64,000 nt of DNA from Streptomyces sp. DSM 15324 (GCF_001514285.1 NZ_KQ949034.1:232540-296539), one strand, 5' to 3'. Positions 54,201-63,047 are shown, counted from the first letter of the stretch. Notes: a model not told the origin generated them from the sequence alone. Made by a program: numbers and translations.

Positions 54201-55382
54201 AGCACCAGCCGGGTTGAGACCAGCCCGGACCAGCATCACGCGGGCGGAGTTCTTGTCCCGGGGGGACACGGCTCCGCACGCGGTGCACAGGTAGGTACGT
54301 TCCGAAAGAGGTAGTGCGTGCTTGGTTCTCGCTCCGCACTGCGCGCAGTCCATGGTGGTGTGCGCGGGATGCACGAGACGGATGTCCCGCCCATGCTTGC
54401 GGCCCATCTCGATCAGGGCCGTCCTGGTGGCGCCGATCGCCGCGTCGGCGGCCTTGCGGGCCATGGTGGACTTCGCGAGGAACTTCGGGCGAAAGTCCTC
54501 CACCGCGATGGCGTCGTGGTCGCGCACGACGGTCTTGGCCCACTTGCGGGCGGTGTCCTGCCGCTGCCGGGCGACCTTCTTGTGCAGCTTCGCGGTCTGC
54601 GCCTGGGCTTGCCGATAGCCGTTGGACGCGGCCTGTCCGGGCGATGGCTTCCGGCGGGCCATCATCCGCTGGTACCGGGCGAGTTTCTGCGCGGCGGTCT
54701 TCCCGTGTTGCGGGTGGGGGAGGTCGTGGGCGTCGGATGTGGTGGTGGCGGTTTCCTTGACGCCCCAGTCCACGCCGAGCACCCGCCCGGTGGCGGGGAG
54801 CGGCTGTACCTGGGTGGCGACGACGAACGAGGCGTACCAGTGGCCGAGGCTGTCGCGGTACACGCGCACGCTCGACGGCGTGGACGGCAGGTCGCGGGAC
54901 CACACCACGGTCAGCGCGATCCCGCCCGCCAGGTGCAGGCGGCCGTCCTTCAGCCGGAAGCCGCGGGTGGTGTAGTTCAGCGTGGGCAGCGCGTCCCGCT
55001 TGCGCTTGGTGCGGGGCATCCCGGCGCGCTGCCGCACCGGCTGCTTCGCCTTGATGTCCTTGAGCGCCTTGGCGCGGGACTTGGCGAAGTCGCGGATGGT
55101 CTGCTGCTGCGGCACCGACGCGCCCTCCCGCAGCCAGGCCATCGCGCCCCGCGCATCGGTCAGCAGCTTGTCCAGCTGCGCCGGACCGCACGTCACTTTG
55201 TCGTCCGGGTTGGCGCGGTTCGCGGCGTGGACCTTGCGGGACATGGCCACGCACTCGTTCCACACCCACCGGCAGCGCGCCCACTCGGCCATGAGGCCCG
55301 TGCGGGCGGCCGACGACACGCGAAGCCGGTAGGTGTACCGGGCGTGCCCGGCATCCCCCACAACTTCCTGTCGTGTCGTCAT
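54135..55382 (-). CDS. tnpB: TnpB (IS605 OrfB) RNA-guided nuclease
   Basis: A 415-residue protein. The N-terminal half has RYTYRLRVSSAARTGLMAEW and CRWVWNECVAMSRKV. The RuvC-like domain has Asp in GRVLGVDWGVKET, Glu in AIAVEDFRPKFL and Asp in SPRDKNSARVML, with a zinc ribbon (MDCAQCGARTK, then YLCTACGA) before the last. TnpB proteins cut DNA guided by a RNA encoded at the 3' end of the element. That RNA would overlap the end of tnpB and run leftward past 54119. All catalytic residues are present. Confidence 0.94.
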   Translation of the reverse strand: MTTRQEVVGDAGHARYTYRLRVSSAARTGLMAEWARCRWVWNECVAMSRKVHAANRANPDDKVTCGPAQLDKLLTDARGAMAWLREGASVPQQQTIRDFAKSRAKALKDIKAKQPVRQRAGMPRTKRKRDALPTLNYTTRGFRLKDGRLHLAGGIALTVVWSRDLPSTPSSVRVYRDSLGHWYASFVVATQVQPLPATGRVLGVDWGVKETATTTSDAHDLPHPQHGKTAAQKLARYQRMMARRKPSPGQAASNGYRQAQAQTAKLHKKVARQRQDTARKWAKTVVRDHDAIAVEDFRPKFLAKSTMARKAADAAIGATRTALIEMGRKHGRDIRLVHPAHTTMDCAQCGARTKHALPLSERTYLCTACGAVSPRDKNSARVMLVRAGLNPAGADRVRAGGPLVPSQREPGIPVL

Positions 55383-55410
55383 GACACCACCGTATCACTA
55401 CAATTGGGGC

Positions 55411-55572
55411 ATGAAACATGAAGAAGTACGCATCACGCTCCGCCTGCCCGCAGACATCCACGCGTGGCTCGTTGCCGCCGCCAAGCGCGACCGGCGGTCC
55501 CTCAACTCCGAGATCGTCCACCGGCTGGAGGTCGGGCGCGACAACGCCCCGGCAGACGACCAATCGCCCTGA
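55411..55572 (+). CDS. Arc/ribbon-helix-helix DNA-binding protein
   Basis: A 53-residue protein from ATG 55411: EEVRITLRLPADIHAWLVAA, then RDRRSLNSEIVHRLEVG. This is the Arc-type ribbon-helix-helix fold. It is divergent from tnpB with 28 bases between the start codons, so it would bind between them and control both. A hairpin (CAATCGCC / GGCGATTG, 55561-55581) overlaps its stop and probably terminates transcription. Confidence 0.85.
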   Translation: MKHEEVRITLRLPADIHAWLVAAAKRDRRSLNSEIVHRLEVGRDNAPADDQSP

Positions 55573-55640
55573 CGGCGATTGCTCTATCCCATGCCCCGCT
55601 ACGCGGGAGCTTCGCTTCCTCCCCGGCCTGAAGGCCGGGG
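55561..55640. terminator. Hairpins at the end of the Arc gene and the element
   Basis: CAATCGCC / GGCGATTG with a 5-base loop overlaps the Arc stop. Farther on, CCCGC/GCGGG (near 55592) and the perfect palindrome CCCCGGCCTGAAGGCCGGGG (55621-55640) form the other end of the TnpB element. The GTG of the next regulator follows 19 bases later. Confidence 0.6.
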
Positions 55641-55659
55641 CATCCTCGAAGGAAACACG

Positions 55660-56667
55660 GTGAACGCGCCGCCGCACCCCCCTCACGGCGTGGCCGAACT
55701 CTGTGCCCAGGGCAGCCGTCTCTACGAACTGGCCCTGCGCGAGGGCCATCTGACCGCCGGTGACGCCGAGTCGGCCCCCTGTCTGCTCGACCTCGGCCTC
55801 CTGCACCCGGCCGTCGACGACCTGGGCCGGCTGGAGCCCGTCGCCCCCGCCGTCGCCCTGCACCGCCGGCTGCACGCCTCCGCGGCCCGCATCGCCGAGG
55901 AACGGCGCCACGAGGAGCGGCTGGTCACGCTCTTCGAACCCCTCATGCGGCTCACCGGCAGCCACACCGCCCCCGCGGAGTCCGCCGCCCTGCGCATCCT
56001 CAGCGGCAACGAGCAGATCAACGAGGCCATCACCGAGGCCATGGACGAGATGCGCGAGGAGCTGCTCTGCATCCAGCCGCGGACCGGCCTCGACACCGAA
56101 CGGGCCGCCGCCGCCATGGAGATCGCCCGTCGGCGCGACCAGGCGGTGCTCGACCGCGGCTGCCGCATCCGCACCCTCTACCAGCACACCACCCGGCACA
56201 TCCACGTCATCATCGGCCACTACGAGCTGCTGAGCGGCGACGCCGAGGCGCGCGGCCTCGACGAGGTCACCGATCGCCTGATCGTCGTCGACCGCACGGT
56301 GGCCTTCCTCCCCGCCAACGAGGACGGCACCCTCGCCCTGGAGATCCGGCAGCCTGCCCTGATCTCCTTCCTGGCCACCGCGTTCGACCGGCTGTGGCGG
56401 CTGGCCACCCCGATGTACCCCCAGGCGGTCCAGCGCCCCTCGCTCAACGGCGTGACCCCCCGGCAGCGGGCCATCGCCGCCCTCCTCGTCGAGGGCCACA
56501 CCGACTCCGTGATCGCGGCCCGCCTCGGCATGAACATCCGTACGGCCCGTGTCCACATCGCCAAACTCGCCGCCGGCCTCGGCAGCGAGAGCCGCGCCCA
56601 GCTCGGCTACCTCATCGGCCGGTCGGGGATCCTCGACCAGGAAGCGCATCCGGAAGCACCTCGGTAA
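55660..56667 (+). CDS. LuxR-type regulator, paralogue 3
   Basis: A 335-residue protein from GTG 55660 (AAGGAA upstream). N-terminus CAQGSRLYELALREGHL and ESAPCLLDLGLLHPAVDDLG, middle LRILSGNEQINEAITEAMDE and CIQPRTGLDTERAAAAM, then RTLYQHTTRHIHVIIGHYEL. The C-terminal HTH has RQRAIAALLVEGHTDSVIAA and NIRTARVHIAKLAAGLGS. Its 3' end overlaps the next convergent gene by 56 bases. Paralogous to the genes at 52261 and 56612. Confidence 0.85.
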   Translation: MNAPPHPPHGVAELCAQGSRLYELALREGHLTAGDAESAPCLLDLGLLHPAVDDLGRLEPVAPAVALHRRLHASAARIAEERRHEERLVTLFEPLMRLTGSHTAPAESAALRILSGNEQINEAITEAMDEMREELLCIQPRTGLDTERAAAAMEIARRRDQAVLDRGCRIRTLYQHTTRHIHVIIGHYELLSGDAEARGLDEVTDRLIVVDRTVAFLPANEDGTLALEIRQPALISFLATAFDRLWRLATPMYPQAVQRPSLNGVTPRQRAIAALLVEGHTDSVIAARLGMNIRTARVHIAKLAAGLGSESRAQLGYLIGRSGILDQEAHPEAPR

Positions 56668-57904
56668 CCCCGGCACCGGGCCCCGGCCCGGACACCTGGG
56701 CCGCCCCGAAGACCTGGGCCGGCCCGGACACCTGCCCCGACCCGGAAACCTCGGCCGACCCGGACACCTGCCCCGACCCGGAAACCTCGGCCGACCCTGA
56801 CACCTGGGCCGCCCCCGAGACGGGCCCCGGCCCGGACACCTGCCCCGGCACCACGCCCGCCGCCGCACCGCGCACCGCGCCCGCCGCCGGAGCGACGGGC
56901 CCGCCCGGCTCCACCGGACCGTCCAGTCCGACCTGCGCGATCCGCACCCCCAACTGGGTCCGGCTCGCCGCGCCCAGGGTCTCCGAGAGCCGGGCGATGT
57001 GGGCGCGGCAGGTACGGACGCTGATCCCGAGGCGCTCGGCGATCACCGCGTCCTGGTGCCCCTCCGCCAGCAGCGCGGCGATGGACTGCTCGCGGTGCGA
57101 GACGCCCTCCACGCGGGTCTCCGGGAGCTGCGCGCCCAGGGGGACCGCCAGCCGCCACAGCCGCTCGAAGACCGTCACCAGATAGGCCACCAGGGCCGGG
57201 TGGCGCAGCTCCAGCGCCATCGTGCGGTCGGCGTTCGCCGGGATGAAGGCCACCTTGCGGTCGAAGAGGATGAGCCGGTCGACGACCTCGTCCAGGGTGC
57301 GGGCCTCCACCGCGTCGCCCATCAACTCCAGGTAGTTCAGCAGGCCCTGGCCGTGCCGGGCCACGTGGTTGTACAGATCGCGCATCCGCACGCCCCGGCC
57401 GCGCAGCTCCAGCGCCCGGTGCAGGCCCTCCGACAGTTCGTGCTCGCGCCGGATGCCGCCCGGCTGCACCGTCAGCACCTCGGTCGTGCACGCCTCGGTC
57501 GCCTGGTCCAGCGCCGCCTGGATGCGCGAGGGGCCGTCCAGGACCCGGATCGCCGCGCCCTCCTGGGCCCGCGCGCCCGGCGTGGGGCCGCCGAGACCGG
57601 CGTACCACTCGAAGGCGGCGACGGCCGAACCCATGCGCCGCTCACTGGCGCTCACCTCGTCGTGCAGCCCGCGCAGCAGCCGGGTCATGACCTCCTGCGG
57701 GGAGGTCGGCACCAGCCACTCCATGTCGTCGGGATCGGGGTGCAGCAGGGCCAGCTCCAGCAGACAGGGGACCTGCTCGGCGTCGCAGCGCGGCACACGT
57801 CCGCGCCGTACGGACCGGGAATACACGCGATCCCCGGCCTCGCACAGTCGGTCAGCACCGTGAGGATGCTCCTCCGTCCCGTGCCCGGCCATCGCCCATC
57901 CCAC
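56612..57904 (-). CDS. LuxR-type regulator with repetitive C-terminal tail, paralogue 4
   Basis: A 430-residue protein; ATG at 57904 or 57892. The domain order is as in the other paralogues: CEAGDRVYSRSVRRGRVPR, then LLELALLHPDPDDMEWL, VLTVQPGGIRREHELSE, DLYNHVARHGQ and HTH REQSIAALLAEGHQDAVIAE with RTCRAHIARLS. A tail of about 90 residues made of VSG, SGS and AEVSG repeats follows, encoded by two exact 36-base copies (56725-56760 and 56761-56796). It converges with paralogue 3, overlapping by 56 bases. Confidence 0.82.
   Translation of the reverse strand: MGWAMAGHGTEEHPHGADRLCEAGDRVYSRSVRRGRVPRCDAEQVPCLLELALLHPDPDDMEWLVPTSPQEVMTRLLRGLHDEVSASERRMGSAVAAFEWYAGLGGPTPGARAQEGAAIRVLDGPSRIQAALDQATEACTTEVLTVQPGGIRREHELSEGLHRALELRGRGVRMRDLYNHVARHGQGLLNYLELMGDAVEARTLDEVVDRLILFDRKVAFIPANADRTMALELRHPALVAYLVTVFERLWRLAVPLGAQLPETRVEGVSHREQSIAALLAEGHQDAVIAERLGISVRTCRAHIARLSETLGAASRTQLGVRIAQVGLDGPVEPGGPVAPAAGAVRGAAAGVVPGQVSGPGPVSGAAQVSGSAEVSGSGQVSGSAEVSGSGQVSGPAQVFGAAQVSGPGPGAGVTEVLPDALPGRGSPTGR
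56725..56796. repeat. Two 36-bp tandem copies, coding
   Basis: Exact copies at 56725-56760 and 56761-56796, with a partial third. They encode the Val-Ser-Gly repeat in the tail of paralogue 4. Confidence 0.9.
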
Positions 57905-58244
57905 CCCCGCCTGACACCTCTTTCCGACGCGCCTTCCGGGACGCCACTATGCGCGGCGCGGACCCGCTCCGCAACACGGCTCCCCCGGCCAAGGCAGCGG
58001 AAAACCCCTTATATGGCAGGGTTTCTCCCGGCCTCCGCCCCTCGCACTGCAACAAGCTGATGGTGGCGCGGGCCCGAAGAGGCGGGCATCGTTGATTCCA
58101 CTTCCCCCCGGGTGCACCGCCCGGGTCGGTCCGGCCGGACGACGGGGGAGCCCGGCCGGACCCGGGGAAATCCCTTGCGGAGGCGTGCGTTCCCGGAAAC
58201 CACGGGGTGATCGCGCTGTTACGTCCCGCACTTAACGTCAGGCC
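57905..58244. other. Intergenic region between divergent genes
   Basis: This gap separates the regulator (minus) and the ATP-grasp gene (plus). The clearest element is an 11-bp inverted repeat GGTCCGGCCGG / CCGGCCGGACC (58128-58138 and 58152-58162). Promoters for both directions are expected here; I see no other element. Confidence 0.5.
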
Positions 58245-59792
58245 ATGGCGGACATATTTGACGCATACGCGTTGGCCGACGCGTGGGACGAGATGTTCGA
58301 ACGGCCGGGTGAGGTCAGGACCGCCTACGAGCCGGTACTGGCGGCGCTCCAGCCCATCGAACCGGGGGAACTGCGCTTCCGCGCGGAGCAGATGGCCCGG
58401 TCGTTCACCGACAGGGGGGTGACCTACGCCTTCGCGGGCGAGGAGCGGCCCTGGCCGCTGGACCTCGTACCGAGGATCCTCGACGCACTCGAGTGGGATT
58501 TCATACAACGCGGGGTCGCCCAGCGGGTCAGGGCCCTGGAGGCCTACCTCGCCGACGCCTACGGGCCCTGCCGGGCCTTCGAGGACGGGGTCGTCCCCTG
58601 GCGCCTGCTGCTGACCTCCCCGCACTTCCACCGCGCGGCGCACGGCGTGGAGCCGCCGAACGGGGTCCGCATCCATGTCGCGGGCATCGACCTGGTGCGC
58701 GACGAGGCCGGGGACTTCCGGGTGCTGGAGGACAACGTCCGGGTACCCAGCGGGGTGTCGTACGTCATCGAGAACCGGCGCGCGATGACCCGGGTGTTCC
58801 CCTCACTCTTCGACGGACAGCACGTCGTGCCCGTCGACGGCTACCCGGCCCGGCTGCTGGCCGCGCTGCGGGCCGCCGCGCCCGACCGAGTCGCCGACCC
58901 CCGGGTCGTGGTCCTCACCCCGGGCCCCAGCAACGCCGCGTACTTCGAACACGCGCTGCTGGCCCGGCTGATGGGGGTGCAGCTGGTGGAGGGGCACGAC
59001 CTCGTCTGCCGTAACAACCGGGTGTGGATGCGCACCACGCGCGGCGAGGTGCCCGTCCACGTGGTCTACCGGCGGCTCGACGACGACTTCCTCGACCCGC
59101 TCCACTTCCGCCCCGACTCGGTGATCGGCTGCCCCGGCATCCTGAGCGCGGCCACGGCCGGGCACGTCACCCTCGCCAACGCGGTCGGCAACGGCGTCGC
59201 CGACGACAAGCTGCTCTACACCTACGTCCCGGACCTGATCCGGTACTACCTCGGCGAGGAACCCGTCCTGCCCAACGTCGAGTCGTACCGGCCCGACGAA
59301 CCGGGCCAGCTGGAAGCCGTCCTCGACCAGATCGACCGGCTCGTCGTCAAGCCGGTCGACGGCGCGGGCGGGCAGGGCATCGTCATCGGCCCGAAGGCCG
59401 ACGCGAAGACCCTGGAGAGGACACGCAGAGCAGTCGCCGCCGACCCGCGCGGCTTCATCGCCCAGCGGCCCGTCGCCCTGTCCACCTCCCCCACCCTCGC
59501 GGGCGAACGCATGGCCCCCCGCCACATCGACCTGCGCCCGTTCGCCGTCAACGACGGCGACGAGGTCTGGGTCCTGCCCGGCGGGCTGACCCGGGTCGCC
59601 CTCCAAGAGGGCAACCTGATCGTCAACTCCAGCCAGGGCGGCGGCTCCAAGGACACCTGGGTGCTCGCCGAGGGCCCCCTCGAGGGTCCCGCCCACGGCG
59701 CCGGGGAGGGCGCGCTCCCGCCCGTCGTCCCCCGCCAGCTCGGCCCCGACGGAACCCCCACCCTCCTACCGGAAGGGGCACAGCAGCAGTGA
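58245..59792 (+). CDS. Circularly permuted ATP-grasp type 2 protein (DUF404/DUF407)
   Basis: A 515-residue protein matching the DUF404/407 ATP-grasp: FAGEERPWPLDLVPRILDAL, FRVLEDNVRVPSGVSYVIEN, VYRRLDDDFLDPLHFRPDSV and LVVKPVDGAGGQGIVIGPKA. It is followed by an overlapping alpha-E gene and a transglutaminase gene, a combination predicted in bacteria to make or attach small peptides by ATP-dependent amide ligation. The product and acceptor have not been defined. The 340-bp leader contains a hairpin at 58128-58162. Confidence 0.92.
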   Translation: MADIFDAYALADAWDEMFERPGEVRTAYEPVLAALQPIEPGELRFRAEQMARSFTDRGVTYAFAGEERPWPLDLVPRILDALEWDFIQRGVAQRVRALEAYLADAYGPCRAFEDGVVPWRLLLTSPHFHRAAHGVEPPNGVRIHVAGIDLVRDEAGDFRVLEDNVRVPSGVSYVIENRRAMTRVFPSLFDGQHVVPVDGYPARLLAALRAAAPDRVADPRVVVLTPGPSNAAYFEHALLARLMGVQLVEGHDLVCRNNRVWMRTTRGEVPVHVVYRRLDDDFLDPLHFRPDSVIGCPGILSAATAGHVTLANAVGNGVADDKLLYTYVPDLIRYYLGEEPVLPNVESYRPDEPGQLEAVLDQIDRLVVKPVDGAGGQGIVIGPKADAKTLERTRRAVAADPRGFIAQRPVALSTSPTLAGERMAPRHIDLRPFAVNDGDEVWVLPGGLTRVALQEGNLIVNSSQGGGSKDTWVLAEGPLEGPAHGAGEGALPPVVPRQLGPDGTPTLLPEGAQQQ

Positions 59793-60721
59793 ACGACGTG
59801 ATCCTCTCCCGCATCGCCGAGGCGCTGACCTGGACCGGCCGCTACGTCGAACGGGCGGACGCCACCGCGCGGATCCTCGACGCCTACCTCCACCGCATGC
59901 TGGAGGATCCCTGGCGCGACGAGGACCTGGCCTGCCGCTCGCTGTACGCGATCCTCGGCATGGACGCGGGCCGCGCGCCGGTCGACATGCAGCAGGTCCT
60001 CGACCAGCTGGCGTTCGACGCCCGCTCGACCGGCTCGATCGAGGGTGCCCTGGGCGCCGCCCGGCTCAACGCGCGCAGCGCCCGCGAGGCCGTCTCCTCG
60101 GCCATGTGGGAGTGCCTGAACGCCACCTGGCACGCCCTCGCCGACCAGCGCCGCGCCTCCCGCCGCACGGGCCCGTACGGCTATCTGGAACTGGTCCGCA
60201 GCCGCGCCGCGCTCTTCTTCGGCCTGGCCGACTCCACGATGAGCCGGGACGACTCCTGGCGGTTCGTCGTCCTCGGCCGGAGCCTGGAGCGGGTGGACAT
60301 GACCGTACGGCTGCTGTCGGTGCGCGTCCTGGACGCCGCGCACGCCCCGGACTGGCCGACGCTGCTGAGCGCGTCCGGCGCGGACGAGGCGTTCGCACGG
60401 GTCCGCGGCGGCTTCGGGGACAGCGCGCGCGTGGCCGAGTTCCTGCTGCTCGACCGGGACTTCCCACGCTCGGCCCTGCACGCGCTGACCACGGCGGAGG
60501 AGTGCCTGGCCGCCCTCGGCCGGCCCCGCCAGGACCCGGCCCGCCGCCCCATCGGCGGGCTGCGCACCCGTCTGGAGTACCTCGACACCGAGGGCCTGGA
60601 GGAGCAGTTGCCGCTGCTCCTGCGGGATCTCCAGACCGCGTGCATGGCCTCGGCGGAGGCGGTCGCCGAGCGGTTCTTCCCGTACCAGGGGCCCGTCGTG
60701 TGGGCCCAGGAAGGAGTGTGA
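59789..60721 (+). CDS. Alpha-E domain protein
   Basis: A 310-residue all-helical protein from GTG 59789, overlapping the ATP-grasp stop by four bases (GTGA). It contains the repeat-like ALTWTGRYVERADATARILD and LYAILGMDAG, then WRFVVLGRSLERVDMTVRLL. The alpha-E domain always occurs with the DUF404-type ATP-grasp and transglutaminase; it is thought to be a scaffold or catalytic partner of the ligase, but its role is unproved. Confidence 0.92.
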   Translation: MNDVILSRIAEALTWTGRYVERADATARILDAYLHRMLEDPWRDEDLACRSLYAILGMDAGRAPVDMQQVLDQLAFDARSTGSIEGALGAARLNARSAREAVSSAMWECLNATWHALADQRRASRRTGPYGYLELVRSRAALFFGLADSTMSRDDSWRFVVLGRSLERVDMTVRLLSVRVLDAAHAPDWPTLLSASGADEAFARVRGGFGDSARVAEFLLLDRDFPRSALHALTTAEECLAALGRPRQDPARRPIGGLRTRLEYLDTEGLEEQLPLLLRDLQTACMASAEAVAERFFPYQGPVVWAQEGV

Positions 60722-60723
60722 GC

Positions 60724-61566
60724 ATGGCCCGCAGGCTCCGCATCGAGCACACGACCCGCGTCTCCTACGCGCAGGCGGCGGTCTCCTCGCACAACGAGGT
60801 CCGGATGACCCCCCTGACCCTGCCCGGACAGACCACCCTGGACTCCCGGGTGACCATCCGTCCGGCGGCCTCCACCTGGTCGTACTGGGACTACTGGGGC
60901 ACTCAGGTCACCGCGTTCGAGCTGATGGACCCGCACGCCGATCTCACCATCACGGCCTCCAGCCTGGTCGAGACCGCCCCGCCGGACGAGCTGCCCCCGG
61001 CCCCCGGCTGGCCGGAGATCGCGGCCCGGGTCGCCGGCTCCCGGCTGCTGGAGTTCGCCGCCCCGACGGTCCGTACGACGGTCCCGCCGAAGCTGGTGAG
61101 GAAGGCGCGCAGGGCCGCGGCCGGTCTGGACCCCCATGCCACGGCGGTGACCGTCTCCGGCCTGGTCGCCGACCGGGTCGCGTACCTCCCCGGCACCACG
61201 GGGGTGAACACCTCGGCCGCGGAGGCGTGGGAGCAGAGAGGGGGCGTCTGCCAGGACATCGCGCACGTGTCGATCGCGCTGCTGCGCGGCCTCGGACTGC
61301 CCACCCGGTACGTCTCGGGCTATCTCCACCCCGAGCGGGAGGCGGAGCTGCACCGTCCGGTGGCCGGGCAGAGCCACGCCTGGATCGAGTACTGGGCGGG
61401 CGACTGGTACGGCTACGACCCGACCAACCGGACCCGCGCCGACGAGTCCCACGTGGTGGTCGGCCGGGGCCGCGACTACGACGACGTCACCCCGCACAAG
61501 GGGGTCTACCGCGGGGTGGCCGGGGGCCCGCCGGAGGTGACGGTGGAGTTCACGCGGGTGGCGTGA
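60724..61566 (+). CDS. Transglutaminase-like cysteine protease/ligase
   Basis: A 280-residue protein from ATG 60724, two bases after the alpha-E stop. An N-terminal beta domain (LRIEHTTRVSYAQAAVSSHN, EVRMTPLTLPGQT) is followed by a papain-like transglutaminase core: Cys in QRGGVCQDIAHV, His in SHAWIEYWAG and Asp in GYDPTNRTRADE. In this conserved triad it may trim or crosslink the peptide made by the ATP-grasp enzyme. Confidence 0.94.
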   Translation: MARRLRIEHTTRVSYAQAAVSSHNEVRMTPLTLPGQTTLDSRVTIRPAASTWSYWDYWGTQVTAFELMDPHADLTITASSLVETAPPDELPPAPGWPEIAARVAGSRLLEFAAPTVRTTVPPKLVRKARRAAAGLDPHATAVTVSGLVADRVAYLPGTTGVNTSAAEAWEQRGGVCQDIAHVSIALLRGLGLPTRYVSGYLHPEREAELHRPVAGQSHAWIEYWAGDWYGYDPTNRTRADESHVVVGRGRDYDDVTPHKGVYRGVAGGPPEVTVEFTRVA

Positions 61567-61579
61567 CGGGTCAGGGTCA

Positions 61580-61611
61580 CGGCGGGCGCCCTCGCAAGGG
61601 GGCGCCCGCCG
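61580..61611. terminator. Bidirectional terminator hairpin
   Basis: Perfect 12-base arms CGGCGGGCGCCC / GGGCGCCCGCCG with an 8-base loop, between the convergent transglutaminase and sugar-binding genes. Confidence 0.75.
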
Positions 61612-61627
61612 GAGCGCGTCCCGGCGG

Positions 61628-62737
61628 CTACCTCAGGTTGATGGCGGCGCAGGCGGCCTTGTACTGCGGGGTGCAGATGTCGGAGACCTTGTAGATGCCG
61701 TCCGCGATGACGGTCGACTTGATGTTGCTCTTGGTGAGCGCGACCACGGTGACCAGCTTGGCCGGGATGCCCTTGGTGGTGGGGCTGTCGACCTTGTCGC
61801 GGGTGAGCGCCTCGAACTGGAGCTCACGGCCCTGGACCTTGGCGACGGCCGCCTCGGCCGCGGCCTCCGCCTCACCGGCGTACGGCTTGTAGACCGTCAT
61901 GTACTGCTCGCCGCTGACGATCCGCTGCACGGCCGACAGCTCGGCGTCCTGGCCGGTGATGGGGGGCAGGTTGCTGCCGCTGACGCCCGCGGCCTCCAGG
62001 GCCTTGATGATGCCGCCGGCCATGGCGTCGTTGGCGGAGTAGACGGCCGAGATGTTGTTCTTGCCGATCTTCTCGATCGCCTTGGTCATGCTGGCCTCGG
62101 CGACCTCCGGCTTCCAGCCGGCGGTGTCGTAGGTCGCGGCGATGGTCACGCGGCCGTTGAGCTCGCTCATCGCCCCGTTCTTGAACTGGGCGGCGTTCGG
62201 GTCGGTGGGCGAGCCGTTGATCATGACGATCTGGTCCGTGGTGTCGGCCGTGCCGAGCGCCTCGGTGATGGCGCGGCCCTGCACCTCGCCGACGAGTTCG
62301 TTGTCGAAGGAGACGTACGCGTCGATCGGGCCCTCGGCGAGCCGGTCGTAGGCGATGACCGGGATGTTCGCCTCCTTGGCCTTCTTCACCATGGGCGCGA
62401 TCTTGTGGGAGTCGACGGCGTCGAGCAGGATGCAGTCGACCTTGTCGTCGATCATCTTCTGCATCTGGGCGTTCTGCTTCTTGACGCTGGATTCCGCGTT
62501 GGCGTAATCGGTCTTGCCCTTGTTGCCGGTGAGGGCCGCGATCTTCTGCTTGATGATCGGGTAGTCGAACTCCGCGTACCGGGTGTTCGTGGTCTCCGGC
62601 ATCAGCACGCCGACGGTGATGTCGTTCGTCCGGGTCGGTGCCGCTGAGCTGCTGTCCTCCGAGGCCCCCAGCATCCCGCATCCCGCGAGCGAGAGAGACA
62701 TCGTGGAGGCGACCACAGCTATGGCGATACGACGCAT
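61628..62737 (-). CDS. Sugar ABC transporter substrate-binding lipoprotein, xylose type
   Basis: A 369-residue lipoprotein. ATG 62737 fits the signal (RRIAIAVVASTMSLSLAGCG; lipobox LAGC). A periplasmic-binding fold follows: DITVGVLMPETTNTRYAEFD, IIKQKIAALTGNKG, VDCILLDAVDSHKIAPMVKK, IPVIAYDRLAEGPID, SANDAMAGGIIKALEAAG and GQDAELSAVQRIVSGEQYMT. These match xylose-binding proteins. No ATPase or permease genes are next to it in the window. Confidence 0.9.
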   Translation of the reverse strand: MRRIAIAVVASTMSLSLAGCGMLGASEDSSSAAPTRTNDITVGVLMPETTNTRYAEFDYPIIKQKIAALTGNKGKTDYANAESSVKKQNAQMQKMIDDKVDCILLDAVDSHKIAPMVKKAKEANIPVIAYDRLAEGPIDAYVSFDNELVGEVQGRAITEALGTADTTDQIVMINGSPTDPNAAQFKNGAMSELNGRVTIAATYDTAGWKPEVAEASMTKAIEKIGKNNISAVYSANDAMAGGIIKALEAAGVSGSNLPPITGQDAELSAVQRIVSGEQYMTVYKPYAGEAEAAAEAAVAKVQGRELQFEALTRDKVDSPTTKGIPAKLVTVVALTKSNIKSTVIADGIYKVSDICTPQYKAACAAINLR

Positions 62738-63047
62738 GGAGGGGCTCACTTCAGGTGCGTTCCGGTACCTGGGTACTACATGTGACCCAGTTGTCCCAAA
62801 AGACAACGCGGCGGCAGCCGCCCGAGTCAAGCTGAGCCGCTTAACGAAGTAACAACATCACCCTCCGCCTAGCGTGTGAAGACGCATGGAGACGGAGCGA
62901 AGAGGGTACGGAGCATGTTTTGCGCTCTCTCCCCAAGCGGGCTTCACGCACCGGCAAAGAGCCGTACAACCAAGGCCAGTTCCCACGAGTCGTGATCACG
63001 ACAGACGGATTCCCGTAGCCGTCTGCCCTTCCCGACCGGAGGACCGA
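62738..63047. promoter_or_regulatory. Divergent intergenic region with inverted repeats
   Basis: GTTGTC / GACAAC (62791-62808, 6-base spacer) and a TGGGT / ACCCA pair just upstream (62771-62790) lie before the lipoprotein gene on the minus strand. They may bind its regulator. No gene seen in the 310 bp. Confidence 0.4.

Larger units (their letters stand above)
54119..55650 (-). mobile_element. IS200/IS605-type element with TnpB and Arc genes
   Basis: It spans tnpB (minus) and a divergent RHH gene, with subterminal hairpins near both ends. The 54126-54153 segment (CCTCCTCGCCCTAAAGGACG) resembles that at 55618-55645 (CCTCCCCGGCCTGAAGGCCG) in the same orientation, as seen in IS605-type ends. 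No tnpA gene is present, so mobility would depend on a transposase elsewhere. Exact ends are uncertain. Confidence 0.65.
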
